Shown here piece by piece: positions 46,382-55,999 of a stretch of DNA of 64,000 bases (position 1 is the stretch's first letter; every line of letters begins with the position of its first letter). A program made the position numbers and the translations under genes. The notes under the pieces were generated by a model. It made no database searches. It saw nothing but the letters and a program-made list of their open reading frames with translations, and had not been told where the DNA came from. This DNA comes from Siphonodentalium dalli (Eukaryota > Mollusca > Scaphopoda > Gadilida > Siphonodentaliidae): assembly GCA_032622095.1 (NCBI GenBank), contig CP136061.1, positions 44,027,797-44,091,796 of the forward strand, given 5' to 3'.

Positions 46382-46511
46382 GAAATATTGATGAACAAAC
46401 TGGCAAAATTAGTGATAGCGAAAGTTATGGGTTGCGGAACACGGATATTTCTAAAGAAATATTAGACTGGCGACAAATACTCAGTAATGCGGATTATGTT
46501 GCTGACTTAAA
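46382..46511 (+). CDS. Unknown gene, exon a (left arm)
   Basis: Bounded by acceptor ATATGCAG (to 46381) and the consensus donor AAAG/GTACGTG at 46512. The frame reads NIDEQTGKISDSESYGLRNT and continues through EILDWRQILSNADYVADLK with no stop, ending in phase 0. The right-arm copy has a TAA in place of the fourth codon (GAA) and a mutated donor (AT for GT), so this copy is the better preserved. I do not recognise the protein. The exon lies antisense to and only 48 bp from the minus-strand exon at 46236-46332, so two overlapping introns on opposite strands are implied. Confidence 0.5.
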
Positions 46512-46753
46512 GGTACGTGTTTGTAGCCCCATTGGCCATTGAGCTTTCTAACCATTGTATAATAAACATGGTAAATATTTTACCGCACTGAATACTTTAA
46601 AAGCCACATAATCGAATTGCCATTTTGTAAGCCATCTTTAGAAGAAAAAATCATGATATCTCATCTGCATAATAGTGGATATCAGTTTTTGTGAATGTTC
46701 AACTTTAAATGATGGCTTTGAGCATTAAACTATTAAATTAAGAGAGGATGCAG

Positions 46754-46969
46754 TGCACGACGAAGACAGAACTAAATTCCATGATAAAGGATAAACTTGA
46801 GCTGTTGATAAGAGCTGGGGTCGACGACCAACACAAGCAGTTTCTGGAAGCATGGGTTGCTGCGAAACGTGCCAAAAAGAAACATTGGTTAAATTGGTTG
46901 TTGAAATTGACGAATTAATCGATGGGTTGAGGCGACGCTTTGCTGCCGACCGCGAAGTAAATTATGGTG
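46754..46969 (+). pseudogene. Unknown gene, exon b with 1-base deletion (left arm)
   Basis: After acceptor GGATGCAG the phase-0 frame TTKTELNSMIKDKLE continues to FLEAWVAAKRAKK. There a missing A in an A-run (about 46877) shifts the frame to LVKLVVEIDELIDGLRRRF and NYG, meeting the perfect donor GTAAGT at 46970. The right arm has the uninterrupted A-run but a TAG at codon 31 of the ATG-started frame. Alternatively translation may begin at the ATG at 46748. Helical, charged protein of unknown function. Confidence 0.5.
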
Positions 46970-47040
46970 GTAAGTTGTTGTTCTATCAATCTATATATCA
47001 GTCAATATACTATACTCGCATTTTTTAATAATATACTTAG

Positions 47041-47201
47041 ACGTTTACCAAGACACTTTGCTCGTCAAGAGCTGTTATCAATATATCCAATTTTCCGGAG
47101 ACCAGTCGTTTGAGATTTTGCACGAGGTGCCTGACCTTGATGTTATTTTCTGGGTTCGTGTGTCTGCTTTTCTTCACTTCGAACAATTCCACATCGTTTG
47201 A
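47041..47201 (+). CDS. Unknown gene, exon c (left arm)
   Basis: Follows a 71-base intron (46970-47040, GTAAGT...ACTTAG). It completes the split codon to GAC and reads DVYQDTLLVKSCYQYIQFSG and on to FHFEQFHIV-type sequence, ending at TGA 47199-47201. The right arm has CGA in place of this TGA and ends four codons later. A further conserved block, NHLYTTRRATYTRIRLG, after acceptor TTTTTCCCAG at 47320 may be another exon. Family not recognised. Confidence 0.45.
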
Positions 47202-48700
47202 ATTCCGTTTTGACTGAAAAGATAAAAAAAAACATGATTTTCAGTTTATGTTTTTTTGTTTATATTCATGGAACTTTTTTTCCAGCCACTTGCGATAAAA
47301 TACTCGTGTGTTTTTCCCAGAACCACTTATACACGACGAGGAGAGCGACATACACTAGAATCCGATTAGGAGTGGTTGTGAAACGAGCTTTAAATTTATG
47401 GAAGCTAAGGATGGTCCTTGCTTACAACGAACATTCTATTACCAGCATGTTAATGCATTTACATTATATATATACATGTAATACAAAGAACATATCCATT
47501 GTTATTTATATTTATATCGATTCGGTACTTGAGGTGGATCTTAATCTTTAATATACTATAATTGAAACAGTTGATGACATTCGAGAGTTATAATTTAACT
47601 TACCATTGGTAATTTAACTTACCATTGTCGACTTCTTCTGTAAAAGATACATTTTGTTATCCAAAATGCTTAATGGACGTGGACAACGAACAACAGTGCT
47701 CTGATGTTGCATGGTTTTTTCTGGACGGGGTTAAATTGATTACCGCAGTTCATATTTCGCGTGTGTAGTTTTGAATAGATCTTTGATTATCTAATCATGT
47801 TCTGACCTCGGTGCACGGTCGCCATGTTCACTGTAATTCATAATCACGATCAACTCAGCACGGCTTTTACGCTTTCGTCGCTGTTCATGAAATAAATAAG
47901 CGATCGATATTGGCCGACTTTCGATCATTCCGATTTTGGTCACCAACAAGGTCTATTCTTTTTTATCACTAGCTTCATGATGTGACGCAAATCGTGTGAC
48001 CGATTTCTGCCACTCATTAAAAACCCCATTCAAGCGCACTCAGCATTGTCCAGCGCGCTATTGTGCATGCATGTTGTACAACTCACGCAAGGAACGAATT
48101 TTACTTCAAACTCCATACATGCATACACTATGAACGTTGAAAGTCTGTATTTTTGCGAGTCACAGTTACGGGTATGGGTTTCCGTACATTCGGAGGAGTA
48201 GCGCGCATGCGCCGACATCGGACGTGTTTACAAACTGTTGACGAAAATCTCAACAAAAACTCTCTCAAACTTCCAAATAATTCATTGTTATTAGTTCGGA
48301 AGTGTTTTCAAACATTTATAGATCGTTTAGGACGGGTTCTATCCGAATTAGGAAGCGTAAAACGATTCTCAGAACATGGAAAAAGGATTCGAAATTTGCC
48401 TCGTGTTTTGTGATTGACAGGCGGTCGCCATCTGACCAAATTTTTTGAAAAATTTTCGGAACAACAAACAAGTTAAATAAATCCTGTGTTAAATATAAAC
48501 ATTGTTTCCATCTGAGCCAAAATGTGGCATAAACTTTAAATGCAAAATAGGCTAAAACCCAGGGTTTGACACTGGATGTGTTGACGTTGTTAAACAAACT
48601 TGCCTATTTTCTAAGTGCTTAAATTACTTTAACGCATTGTCAATGGGCCATTGACTTTTTTCTAAATATCAATCATGAGCATATTCGGTCCATAGCCGGG
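47202..48700. other. Arm remainder and LINE 5' flank
   Basis: To 47862 this is inverted-repeat arm with a possible exon at about 47321-47455. From there to 48700 no coding motif was recognised; it may be 5' untranslated LINE sequence or the DNA the LINE entered. Confidence 0.4.
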
Positions 48701-48730
48701 CCACATTGAAAACCAATTACATCTGGGTCA

Positions 48731-49520
48731 GTGAAGTCACATTGCCATTACAAATACAGAAACCAAATGTCCTTGTCCAGGCTGTCCAAATACCTGACGG
48801 AAAATAGGAGGAAGACACCATCACGATTCCAGATATTAACACCAGTTGTCCTGAGCGATAGCAAAGGGAGATACATCGAAGAACAAAAATCCAGAGAAGA
48901 CGTCGTTGAAAAATCAATACGATGGTGGTATGCTAGCGGACGGAACTGCAGCACGGCTGATACATGGATCACACGAAACATCAATAGTGAAATGAGAAAG
49001 ATCGACGGCCCAATTCACGTGTACATTTTGCTCGGTACGTGTGACCTGACGACAGTCGACAAAAATGAGTATATATACTTGTAATCTACACCGACAGCAC
49101 AGATAGCTTCCGACCTCGATAATTTAGCAAATATCATCTTGAGGCACAAAAAATGCCGAGCTACACTACTTGAGGTCCCGACATAATCCATAGAAAAATA
49201 TAACACCAACATACAAAATAAACTCAGCCAAAAACATCTTCGAGATAAAAACGGTATCCATCTATGCCACAGTTACCTGCCTACAACTAAGAAAACCGTA
49301 CACTGGCAGACAGAGTCATCGACTTAAACCGAAGGATCGTCGAAATAAATAAGAGAGTAAGCTCCCACTCACCAAAATTATCGCTCGACATAAGCAAAAC
49401 ACCAAAGAGGAAAAGAGGACAAAAAGATTACGGCTTATTCAAGGACGGCCTACACCCAGACAAACGACTGCGTGAAACATGGGTACGAAAAATCCAGATT
49501 CAAGCAGCCACCGACTGTTG
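48731..49520 (+). pseudogene. CR1-like LINE ORF1 with SGNH-hydrolase domain
   Basis: A first frame (48731-49084) contains VVLSDSKGRYIEEQ, in which SDS is the block I nucleophile context, then IRWWYASGRNC and VYILLGTCDLT, the block III position. After frameshifts NIQNKLSQKHL and finally LFKDGLHPDKRLRE, with the block V D-x-x-H pair, are readable to about 49490. SGNH/GDSL-like esterase domains are known on ORF1 proteins of CR1-group non-LTR retrotransposons, where their role is unclear (membrane lipid or particle function is suggested). Several stops make it non-functional. It is followed by ORF2 on the same strand. Confidence 0.62.
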
Positions 49521-49553
49521 GGATCAATCAAGCAGAAAACCTGCCTCCCAGAA

Positions 49554-49710
49554 GGTGTGGGCTCATCCACGCCACGCTGGGCACAACAGAAGACAATAAA
49601 ATCACCCGCACACCCCCATAAGGAGTGGGCTCATCCACTCCACGCTGGGGAAAAATATACAGAACCGAAACCGAATATTAGAAGGAGTGGGCTCATCCAC
49701 TCCACGCTAA
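49554..49710 (+). repeat. Three spaced hairpins between LINE ORFs
   Basis: GGTGTGGGCTCATCCACGCC (49554), GGAGTGGGCTCATCCACTCC (49622) and the same again at 49684 each form a 7-bp stem with a GCTCAT loop and are followed by ACGCT. The third base pair is A-T in two copies and T-G in the other, so pairing is kept despite change on both sides. Spacing 68 and 62 bp. Confidence 0.6.
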
Positions 49711-49989
49711 AAACATACAACAAATGGATACCCAGGATCATTCCACGTCATGCTGACCCGTCAAATACCGCACCTTGAAACGAAAATACTATTGATGTTA
49801 ATAGTAGTACATCTGAGAGTCCTACACACTTTCTACAACGGAAATGGAAGGAAAACAGAGTATCCACTGAAAGCGATTCAAAACCACAACGCCAGCATGG
49901 ACATGAACATTATCCTCCATATTAAAAGTTCTCCTTCGAACAGACATCACCCAATCACTTACAAAGGAACCATAAAATCGGCATTCCTA

Positions 49990-50360
49990 CTATTGAATAC
50001 TACCGCATACTAGGCGGTGACATCCAACTAAACCCAGGGCCAGATGAATCAATATATCCGTGTGCTTTTTGCCAGGCACCAGTGACAAAAAGCAATATGC
50101 TGTGAAAATTGCGACGTGTGGAACCATAAAACCTGTATAGACATGTGCTCAGCGGATTTTCACTACAAGGAGAAAAACAACATCACATGGATTTGTTGCA
50201 AGTGTGATAGTGCGAACGTTGACAATTTCACCTTTCGAAGTAATGAGTTGGAGACTTCAATTTACTACAACCCTCTTAGTTTATTGGACTCAACAACTCA
50301 CAACTTCGACATATCAACGTTCAACCCTCTATTGACAAGCAGCCCTACAAATTCTTGACA
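49990..50360 (+). pseudogene. LINE ORF2 N-terminus: 2A-like motif and PHD finger
   Basis: The frame reads IEYYRILGGDIQLNPGP (NPGP at 50031-50042), a 2A-like ribosome-skipping motif known at this position in CR1-type LINEs. It is followed by YPCAFCQAPVTKSNM, a frame change at about 50100, and then CENCDVWNHKTC and WICCKC, together a C-x2-C...C-x2-C...H-x2-C...C-x2-C PHD finger. The usual 2A glutamate is glutamine here. PHD fingers in these LINEs are thought to guide chromatin targeting. Confidence 0.7.
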
Positions 50361-50439
50361 GAGAATTGATCGGCGCAAAAGCAGTCATCTGACTTCTAGT
50401 GGATCTCAAGCCTCAAATGTCTATGGCGTTACCGAAAAG

Positions 50440-51200
50440 ATGAACATGAGAGTAATGACAGTAAACTGCAGAAGTGTAGTAAGTAACAAAGCCGAATTTG
50501 CCGCCGCCATAGAATACACTAAGCCGGATATCATATTGTGACAGGAATCGTGGCTGAGGGGAGTAAAACCAGGAAAGCCAGACACAGGATACATCATTAA
50601 AACATCTGAGGTCTTTCCATCAAACTTCAATGTCGTCAGAAAAGATAGGAGCTCGATAGGCGGTGGGGTGTTCGTGGCTGTACACCAGGACATCACATAT
50701 ATAGAACAACCTCAACTGGTGACAGACTGCGAACGAGAATGGGTGGAAGATTGAAACATCGGACAAAATCCATTATATTTTGCATCATTCTACATGCCCG
50801 AAAGATCTCTAAATGACACCAAAGAGCTTAAGAAGTCACTCAAGCTACTAGAAGCGAAACGAAACAACAACAACAACTCGTTCATTGGAGGGGACTTCAA
50901 CTGTCCAGACATAAACTGGGAGAGAAATACCATCAACAAATGACAGGGAATTACAAGAAGCCTTGGTAGAACTCTGTGGAGAATTTAGCCTGTCACAACT
51001 ACAAACCAAACCCACAAGAGGAAATAACATTCTAGACCTGATCCTCACAAACAACACATCGCTCGTCAAAGCGACCGCAAATGCCCCCGGCATCTCTGAC
51101 CATGATATTCTTATCACTGACTGCACAACCAAATCATATAGACAAACTTCCACCCCGAAGAAAACATATGCGTTCCATCGTTGTCCTAAATGGGATTAGA
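50440..51200 (+). pseudogene. LINE ORF2 apurinic-type endonuclease domain
   Basis: Reads MRVMTVNCRSVVSNKAEFAA, then PDIIL, an in-frame TGA, and QESWLRG (catalytic glutamate), IGGGVFVAV, SFIGGDFNCPDINW (the GDFN block), a frame change at about 50945, then RGNNILDLILTN and PGISDHDIL (the SDH catalytic block). This is the endonuclease/exonuclease/phosphatase fold that nicks target DNA for target-primed reverse transcription. Stops at about 50537, 50753 and 50940 mean it is dead. Confidence 0.75.
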
Positions 51201-51356
51201 TCGCCAATGATATTGAGACAATAATTAACACCATACAAAACTCTTCAGAAGAAATACCAGTAAATCAAATGTGGGAAGATCTGAAAAATGTGGTATAAAA
51301 GAGAGTATTGATCGTCACGTCCCAATAGTATCCAGGAGGAAACAAAATCAGGCCCC

Positions 51357-52235
51357 ATGGATGAATCAGAACATCAAATAACTGCTGCGGAAGAGGCTGA
51401 AATACTTCAGGAGAGCAAAACATTCGCAAGTATAGACGATTGGGACAAATACAAAAAACACCAGAAATTATGTAAGAAAGTGATCAAGAAAGCAGAGTGG
51501 GACCACCTTGGCAAGACAATGATTGACGGCATGACAAAAAAGAGCACCAAAACCCTTCTGTGCCTATATGAAGAGGAAAAAACAATCAAGCTCTGTGATA
51601 CCTCCGCTGAAGAAAAATGGGAAACTATTTAACGACAGCGCAGATAAGGCTCGCATCCTAAACGATCAGTTCAGATCCGTATTCACGAAGGATGAAAACA
51701 CCAACACAAATCTCCCTCTGAGAACACCACCGGACGACATTGAAGAGCTGAACATAAATGTAGATGGCGTAACGAAACTACTGAAGGACGTCAAGACCAC
51801 CAAGGCGCCCGGACCTGACGGGATCCCAAATATCGTACTAAAGATCTGTGCGCATGCCATCTTCCCAGGACTGACTCACATCTACCAATGCTCTGTAAAA
51901 TCAGGAGAGCTACCATCAGACTGGTTAAACGCAAAATGTCGCGCCTGTCTAAAAGAAGGGAGGTATACACCTCGCCGAAAATTATCGACCCGTATCCCTG
52001 ACATCCGTCTCCTGTAAGATCTTGGAGCACATCATTTGTCGACACCTACTATACCACATGGAGAAACATGAGACCATTACCGAATTAAATCATGGATTCC
52101 GTAAAGGACATTCCTGCGTAACTCAACTACTTACTACAACACACGGCCTCTATAAATCTTTTGATCCCAAAATACAAACGGACTTAGTAATACTTGATTT
52201 CTCCAAAGCTTTTGATACTGTTCCACACAAAAAAC
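51357..52235 (+). pseudogene. LINE reverse transcriptase, truncated before the active site
   Basis: The linker frame (51357-51632) and then LNDQFRSVFTKDE, TKAPGPDGIPNIVLK and SGELPSDWLNAK, a frame change near 51960, and LAENYRPVSLTSVSCKILEH, ITELNHGFRKGHSCVTQLL and LVILDFSKAFDTVPHKK are the N-terminal half of a CR1/L2-group reverse transcriptase. The sequence stops being LINE exactly where the right arm of the inverted repeat begins (52235), before the YxDD motif and 3' tail. The 3' end has been replaced or deleted by the rearrangement. Confidence 0.78.
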
Positions 52236-52628
52236 CGTGCTGAGTTGATCGTGATTATGAATTACAGTGAACATGGTGACCGTGCACCGAGGTCCGAACA
52301 TGATTAGATAATCAAAGCTCTATTCAAAACTACACACGCGAAATATGACAGGCGGTAAACAATTTAACCCCGTCCAGAAAAAACCATGCACCATCAGAGC
52401 ACTGTTGTTCGTTTTCCACGTTCATTAAGAATTTTGGATAACAAAATGTATCTTTTACAGAAGAACTCGACAATGGTAAGTTAAATTACCAATGGTAAGT
52501 TAAATTATAACTCTCGAATGTCATCAACTCTTTCAATTATAGTACATTAAAGATCCACCCCAAGTACCGAATCGATATAAATAAAAATAAAAATGGATAT
52601 CTTCTTCGTATTACATGTATATATATAA

Positions 52629-53250
52629 CTAGCAGGTGACCCGACTTCGTCCGGGCTTTGACCTTGAATTGACCATTTTGAATGTCAAGGTCATGTTGGA
52701 GTCACGATTTGACCCGTCCAAAACATTCCCCGGACAAAATTACACGTATGTGTCAAATTTCGTCGAAATCCGTCCAGCAGGTTTCCCAGCCATAGCTAAC
52801 AGACAAACAAACAGACAGAAGTCCCAAAATATATATTAGATCATGTGTGGGTACCCGTTTCAATGTGAAGGTCACCTGGGGCGGAAAAACTGATCTGATG
52901 AAAATCTCCCCCATTCCCAGGAACCCCTAAGTACGAACACAGAATCACACAATACGCTCTTGTCTGTACACAGACACAACATGCTCATGTCTGGACACCA
53001 CATTCCACATCTTTATCAACGACACTGCGGATACGAACGCTCTTTAACTATCACGTTAACCCATGAACTACCCATTGCTGTGGCGGGGGATTGGATAATG
53101 AGTGCTCTGACGTTCTCAGAAGCGGTGCGATGACATTCCATCTGGAATTTTACCCTTAGATAGGAAGTATGGGCTCAATCCGTCCGACAGTTTTCCCGGC
53201 CATAGCTAACAGACAAACAAACAAACAGAAGTCCCAAAATATATATTAGA
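52629..53250 (-). mobile_element. Non-autonomous Helitron-type element, precise insertion
   Basis: Read on the minus strand it starts TCTAATATATATTTTGGGAC at 53250 and ends with the GC hairpin GCCCGGACGAAGTCGGGT, ACCTG and CTAG at 52629. The left arm keeps the empty site GCATTTACA/TTATATATAT, showing insertion exactly between A and T with no target duplication, the rule for Helitrons. A second copy of the 5' end lies inside (52841 downward), so 52629-52841 by itself looks like a complete 213-bp element. The 320 bp between the two 5' ends is unrelated. No protein is encoded. Confidence 0.85.
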
Positions 53251-53501
53251 TGTAAATGCATTAACATGTTGGTAATAGAATGTTCGTTGTAAGCAAGTAC
53301 CATACTTAGCTTCCATAAATTTAAAGCTCGTTTCACAACCACTCCTAATCGGATTCTAGTGTATGTCGCTCTCCTCGGCGTGTATAAGTGGTTCTGGGAA
53401 AAAACACACGAGTATTTTATCGCAAGTGGCTGGAAAAAAAGTACCATGAATATAAACAAAAAAATCTAAACTGAAAATCATGTTTTTTTTTATCTTTTCA
53501 G

Positions 53502-53976
53502 TCAAAACGGAATTCGAACGATGTGGAATTGTTCGAAGTGAAGAAAAGCAGCCACACGAACCCAGGAAATAACATCAAGGTCAGGCACCTCGTGCAAAAT
53601 CTCAAACGACTGGTCTCCGGAAAATTGGATATATTGATAACAGCTCTTGACGAGCAAAGTGTCTTGGTAAACGTCTAAGGATATTATTCAAAAGTGTGCG
53701 TATAGTATATTGACTGATATATAGATTGATAGAATCACAGAACAACAACTTACCACCATAATTTGCTTCGCGGTCGGTAGCAAAACGTCGCCTCAACCCA
53801 TCGATTAATTCGTCAATTTCAACAACCAATTTAACCAATGTTTCTTTTTTGGCACGTTTCGCAGCAACCCATGCTTCCAGAAACTACCTGTGTTTGTCGT
53901 CGACCCGAGCTCTTTTCGACCGCTCAAGTTTATCCTTTATCGTGGAATTTAGTTCTGTCTTCGTCCTGCACTGCAT
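53502..53976 (-). pseudogene. Unknown gene exons b and c (right arm)
   Basis: Exon b (53754-53976, starting with the ATG at 53974-53976) and exon c (53502-53674) are joined by an intron with GTAAGT and TTAG borders. Together they make 396 bases, exactly 132 codons including the stop. One TAG at codon 31, where the other arm has CAG, interrupts an otherwise open 131-residue frame that includes LVKLVVEIDELIDGLRRRF and DVYQDTLLVKSCYQYIQF. Compare 46754-47201, where a different lesion occurs. Function unknown. Confidence 0.5.
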
Positions 53977-54589
53977 ACTCTCTGGATTTAATGGAATTTA
54001 ATAGTTTAATGCTCAAAGTCACCATTTAAAGTTGAACATTCACAAAAACTCATATCCACTATTATGCAGATGATATATCATGATTTTTCACAAGTATTAC
54101 TTGCTTTCCTCCTGTCCTCCCCAGTCACAACTATCGTTTCGATGAGAGCGCCTCTGTCATCCGAATGATCAAACACATGGCCTATGTATACCATCCTATT
54201 CGTCACACTCGTGTTATGGATGGTGGACACATCCCCATCTAGCGTTGGAGCTGTCGCTCCGATGGCCTGTACTGGTCGTATTATATCAAGAAACAATACA
54301 TTTCATGTGATAGATAGAACGATAAACTGGAAGACCATGATAGATACAAGAGATGGGAAGTTAGAGATTAACATAAATATAAAATAATATATAATCTGGA
54401 AAACAATTCAACAAGCAGGTGGATGTAATAAGATGTTTTCTTCTAAAGATGGCTTCCAAAATGGCAATTCGATTATGTGGCTTTTAAAGGATTCAGTGCG
54501 GTAAAATATTTATCATGTTTATTATACAGAGAGTTTAGTTACAACGGCTAGAAAGCTCAATGGCCAATGGGGTTACAAACACGTATCTT

Positions 54590-54721
54590 TAAGTCAGCAA
54601 CATAATCCGCATTACTGAGTATTTGTCGCCAGTCTAATATTTCTTTAGAAATATCCGTTTTCCGCAACCCATAACTTTCGCCATCACTAATTTTGCCAGT
54701 TTGTTAATCAATATTTCTGCA
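54590..54721 (-). pseudogene. Unknown gene exon a, decayed (right arm)
   Basis: Mirror of 46382-46511. The fourth codon GAA is TAA and the splice donor GT is AT. The rest of the frame (ISDGESYGLRKTDISKEILD) is intact. Inactive copy. Confidence 0.5.
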
Positions 54722-54766
54722 TATCTGCGTATGGAAATCTTTTATTCAAGTATGTTTTATTTTCAG

Positions 54767-54860
54767 CTTAATGAAATTTGTATCCAAACTGGCATCGAGG
54801 CGTATTTGGAAAAAAAAAACCCAGTTCAGCAGGCTACTACTAATAAAGCATGGAGTGGAA
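54767..54860 (+). CDS. Candidate upstream zinc-finger exon (right arm)
   Basis: 94 bases with acceptor TTATTTTCAG and consensus donor GTGAGTATAT. Same frame as the left-arm exon, ending LLLIKHGVE. Its downstream partner exon in this arm has lost its 5' half, so the gene is incomplete here. Confidence 0.4.
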
Positions 54861-54959
54861 GTGAGTATATTTTGATGTTTTTTTTTATAAATTAAATCTC
54901 GTGTGTGTATTGAATTTAAGTTTGAAAAATATTTAAATTAATACAACGTTAAAAATATG

Positions 54960-55010
<51 letters not shown>
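54960..55010. repeat. (AT)n microsatellite
   Basis: Uninterrupted AT run of about 45 bp, the counterpart of 46084-46138. Confidence 0.9.
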
Positions 55011-55014
<4 letters not shown>

Positions 55015-55338
55015 AAACAATATCTCTATATTTTGAAATTCCTTCAGTTTATGGCGATTTTAAAAACACTTCTTCGAATATTTCCGTTCTTTCGTCAAAA
55101 ACTCTTCTTCAAATATCTCCGTTATTTCGTCAAAAGCACTTCTTCTCATACAAATCACCGTTATTTAGCAAATTAACATTATTTATAGAGTTATTGCCCT
55201 TCATGCAGGATTAACAAAACATGTCTCCATTTAGTGGACAATCCCAAGCTCGCGTGCCACGCGTGGTTGGATTGTCCATTTATTAATGACCATTTTAGGT
55301 ACCGATTGTCCATTTATAAGTAGACAATCCTTGAAGAA

Positions 55339-55530
55339 TTGCCTGAAAAATGCAGGCAGTGTGCGGTAGAATGGCAGGAAGAGACTATTGACGAAGAGCG
55401 ATGGCTTTGGTGCGATATGCCACCAGAAGGGTCATGTAATTACTGGGTACATGCCAAATGCCAGGGCTACCCATTGCTCACTGAAGTTCAGGCTGATAAA
55501 CTTGATTTTATTTGTCCAACTCACAGGTAA
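55339..55530 (+). pseudogene. PHD-like zinc-finger fragment (right arm)
   Basis: PEKCRQCAVEWQEETIDEER, then LWCDMPPEGSC, YWVHAKCQGY and ICPTHR: the same finger as at 45423 with all zinc ligands kept. The 5' part of the exon and its acceptor are replaced by unrelated sequence from about 55345 upward, so it cannot be spliced as in the left arm. Confidence 0.5.
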
Positions 55531-55569
55531 ACACTAAATAACACAAGTCTCCCACAACATGAGTGGCAT

Positions 55570-55900
55570 GGTGAACTAGAATATTATAGTCCAGGAGATA
55601 TTGGTAGACCTCTGCATCCCCCCAGGACTCAACTTCACCCTACTAATTTTCTTTCTTAATGTCTCCTCTAATTTTTGTCAGTTGTTAACAAGAAAAAAAG
55701 GGGCCACAGAGACTCAAGACAAGATGGCGTATATTGTGTGTATATGCACCAGGTCTCTTTGATCGCCGTTATAGTAAAGATGATGTCACATGCGGTCTTG
55801 TTTTCCGTCCGATTCGTTATCGTAATATACAACCCTTACAAATTAGCCAAAAATCCGACACAAAAATCCAAAATGGCCGCCGAAATGTAAAAATTAGCTA
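55570..55900. repeat. 'A' repeat, second copy
   Basis: Direct copy of 41205-41530 (TTGGTAGACCTCTGCATCCC, TATAGTAAAGATGATGTCAC, AATATACAACCCTTACAAAT). Its first 70 bases are also shared in inverted form with 45312-45385. Confidence 0.7.
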
Positions 55901-55999
55901 TTTTTCGGACATTTAACCACTTTTCGTTTATCTCTGTGGGAAAATATTGGCACCTTGACGCTATTTTATATATATATCGTCTAGAAGAGTCATTGGCGA

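Larger units (their letters stand above)
45312..47862. repeat. Left arm of large inverted repeat
   Basis: Reverse complement of 52235-55642. Inner limit at CAACTCAGCACGG (about 47862) against CCGTGCTGAGTTG (52235). Outer limit near AGTTGAGTCCT (45312) against AGGACTCAACTT (55642). About 440 bp (45612-46050) is present only in this arm, and the 622-bp Helitron at 52629 only in the other. It carries zinc-finger exons on the minus strand and an unknown multi-exon gene on the plus strand. Confidence 0.85.
52235..55642. repeat. Right arm of large inverted repeat
   Basis: Mirror of 45312-47862. Differs by the Helitron insertion, by about 280 bp of unrelated sequence at 55064-55345 where the other arm has 440 bp, and by scattered substitutions (several percent by eye). 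It joins directly to a copy of the A repeat at its outer end, as the left arm does in mirror image. Confidence 0.85.
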
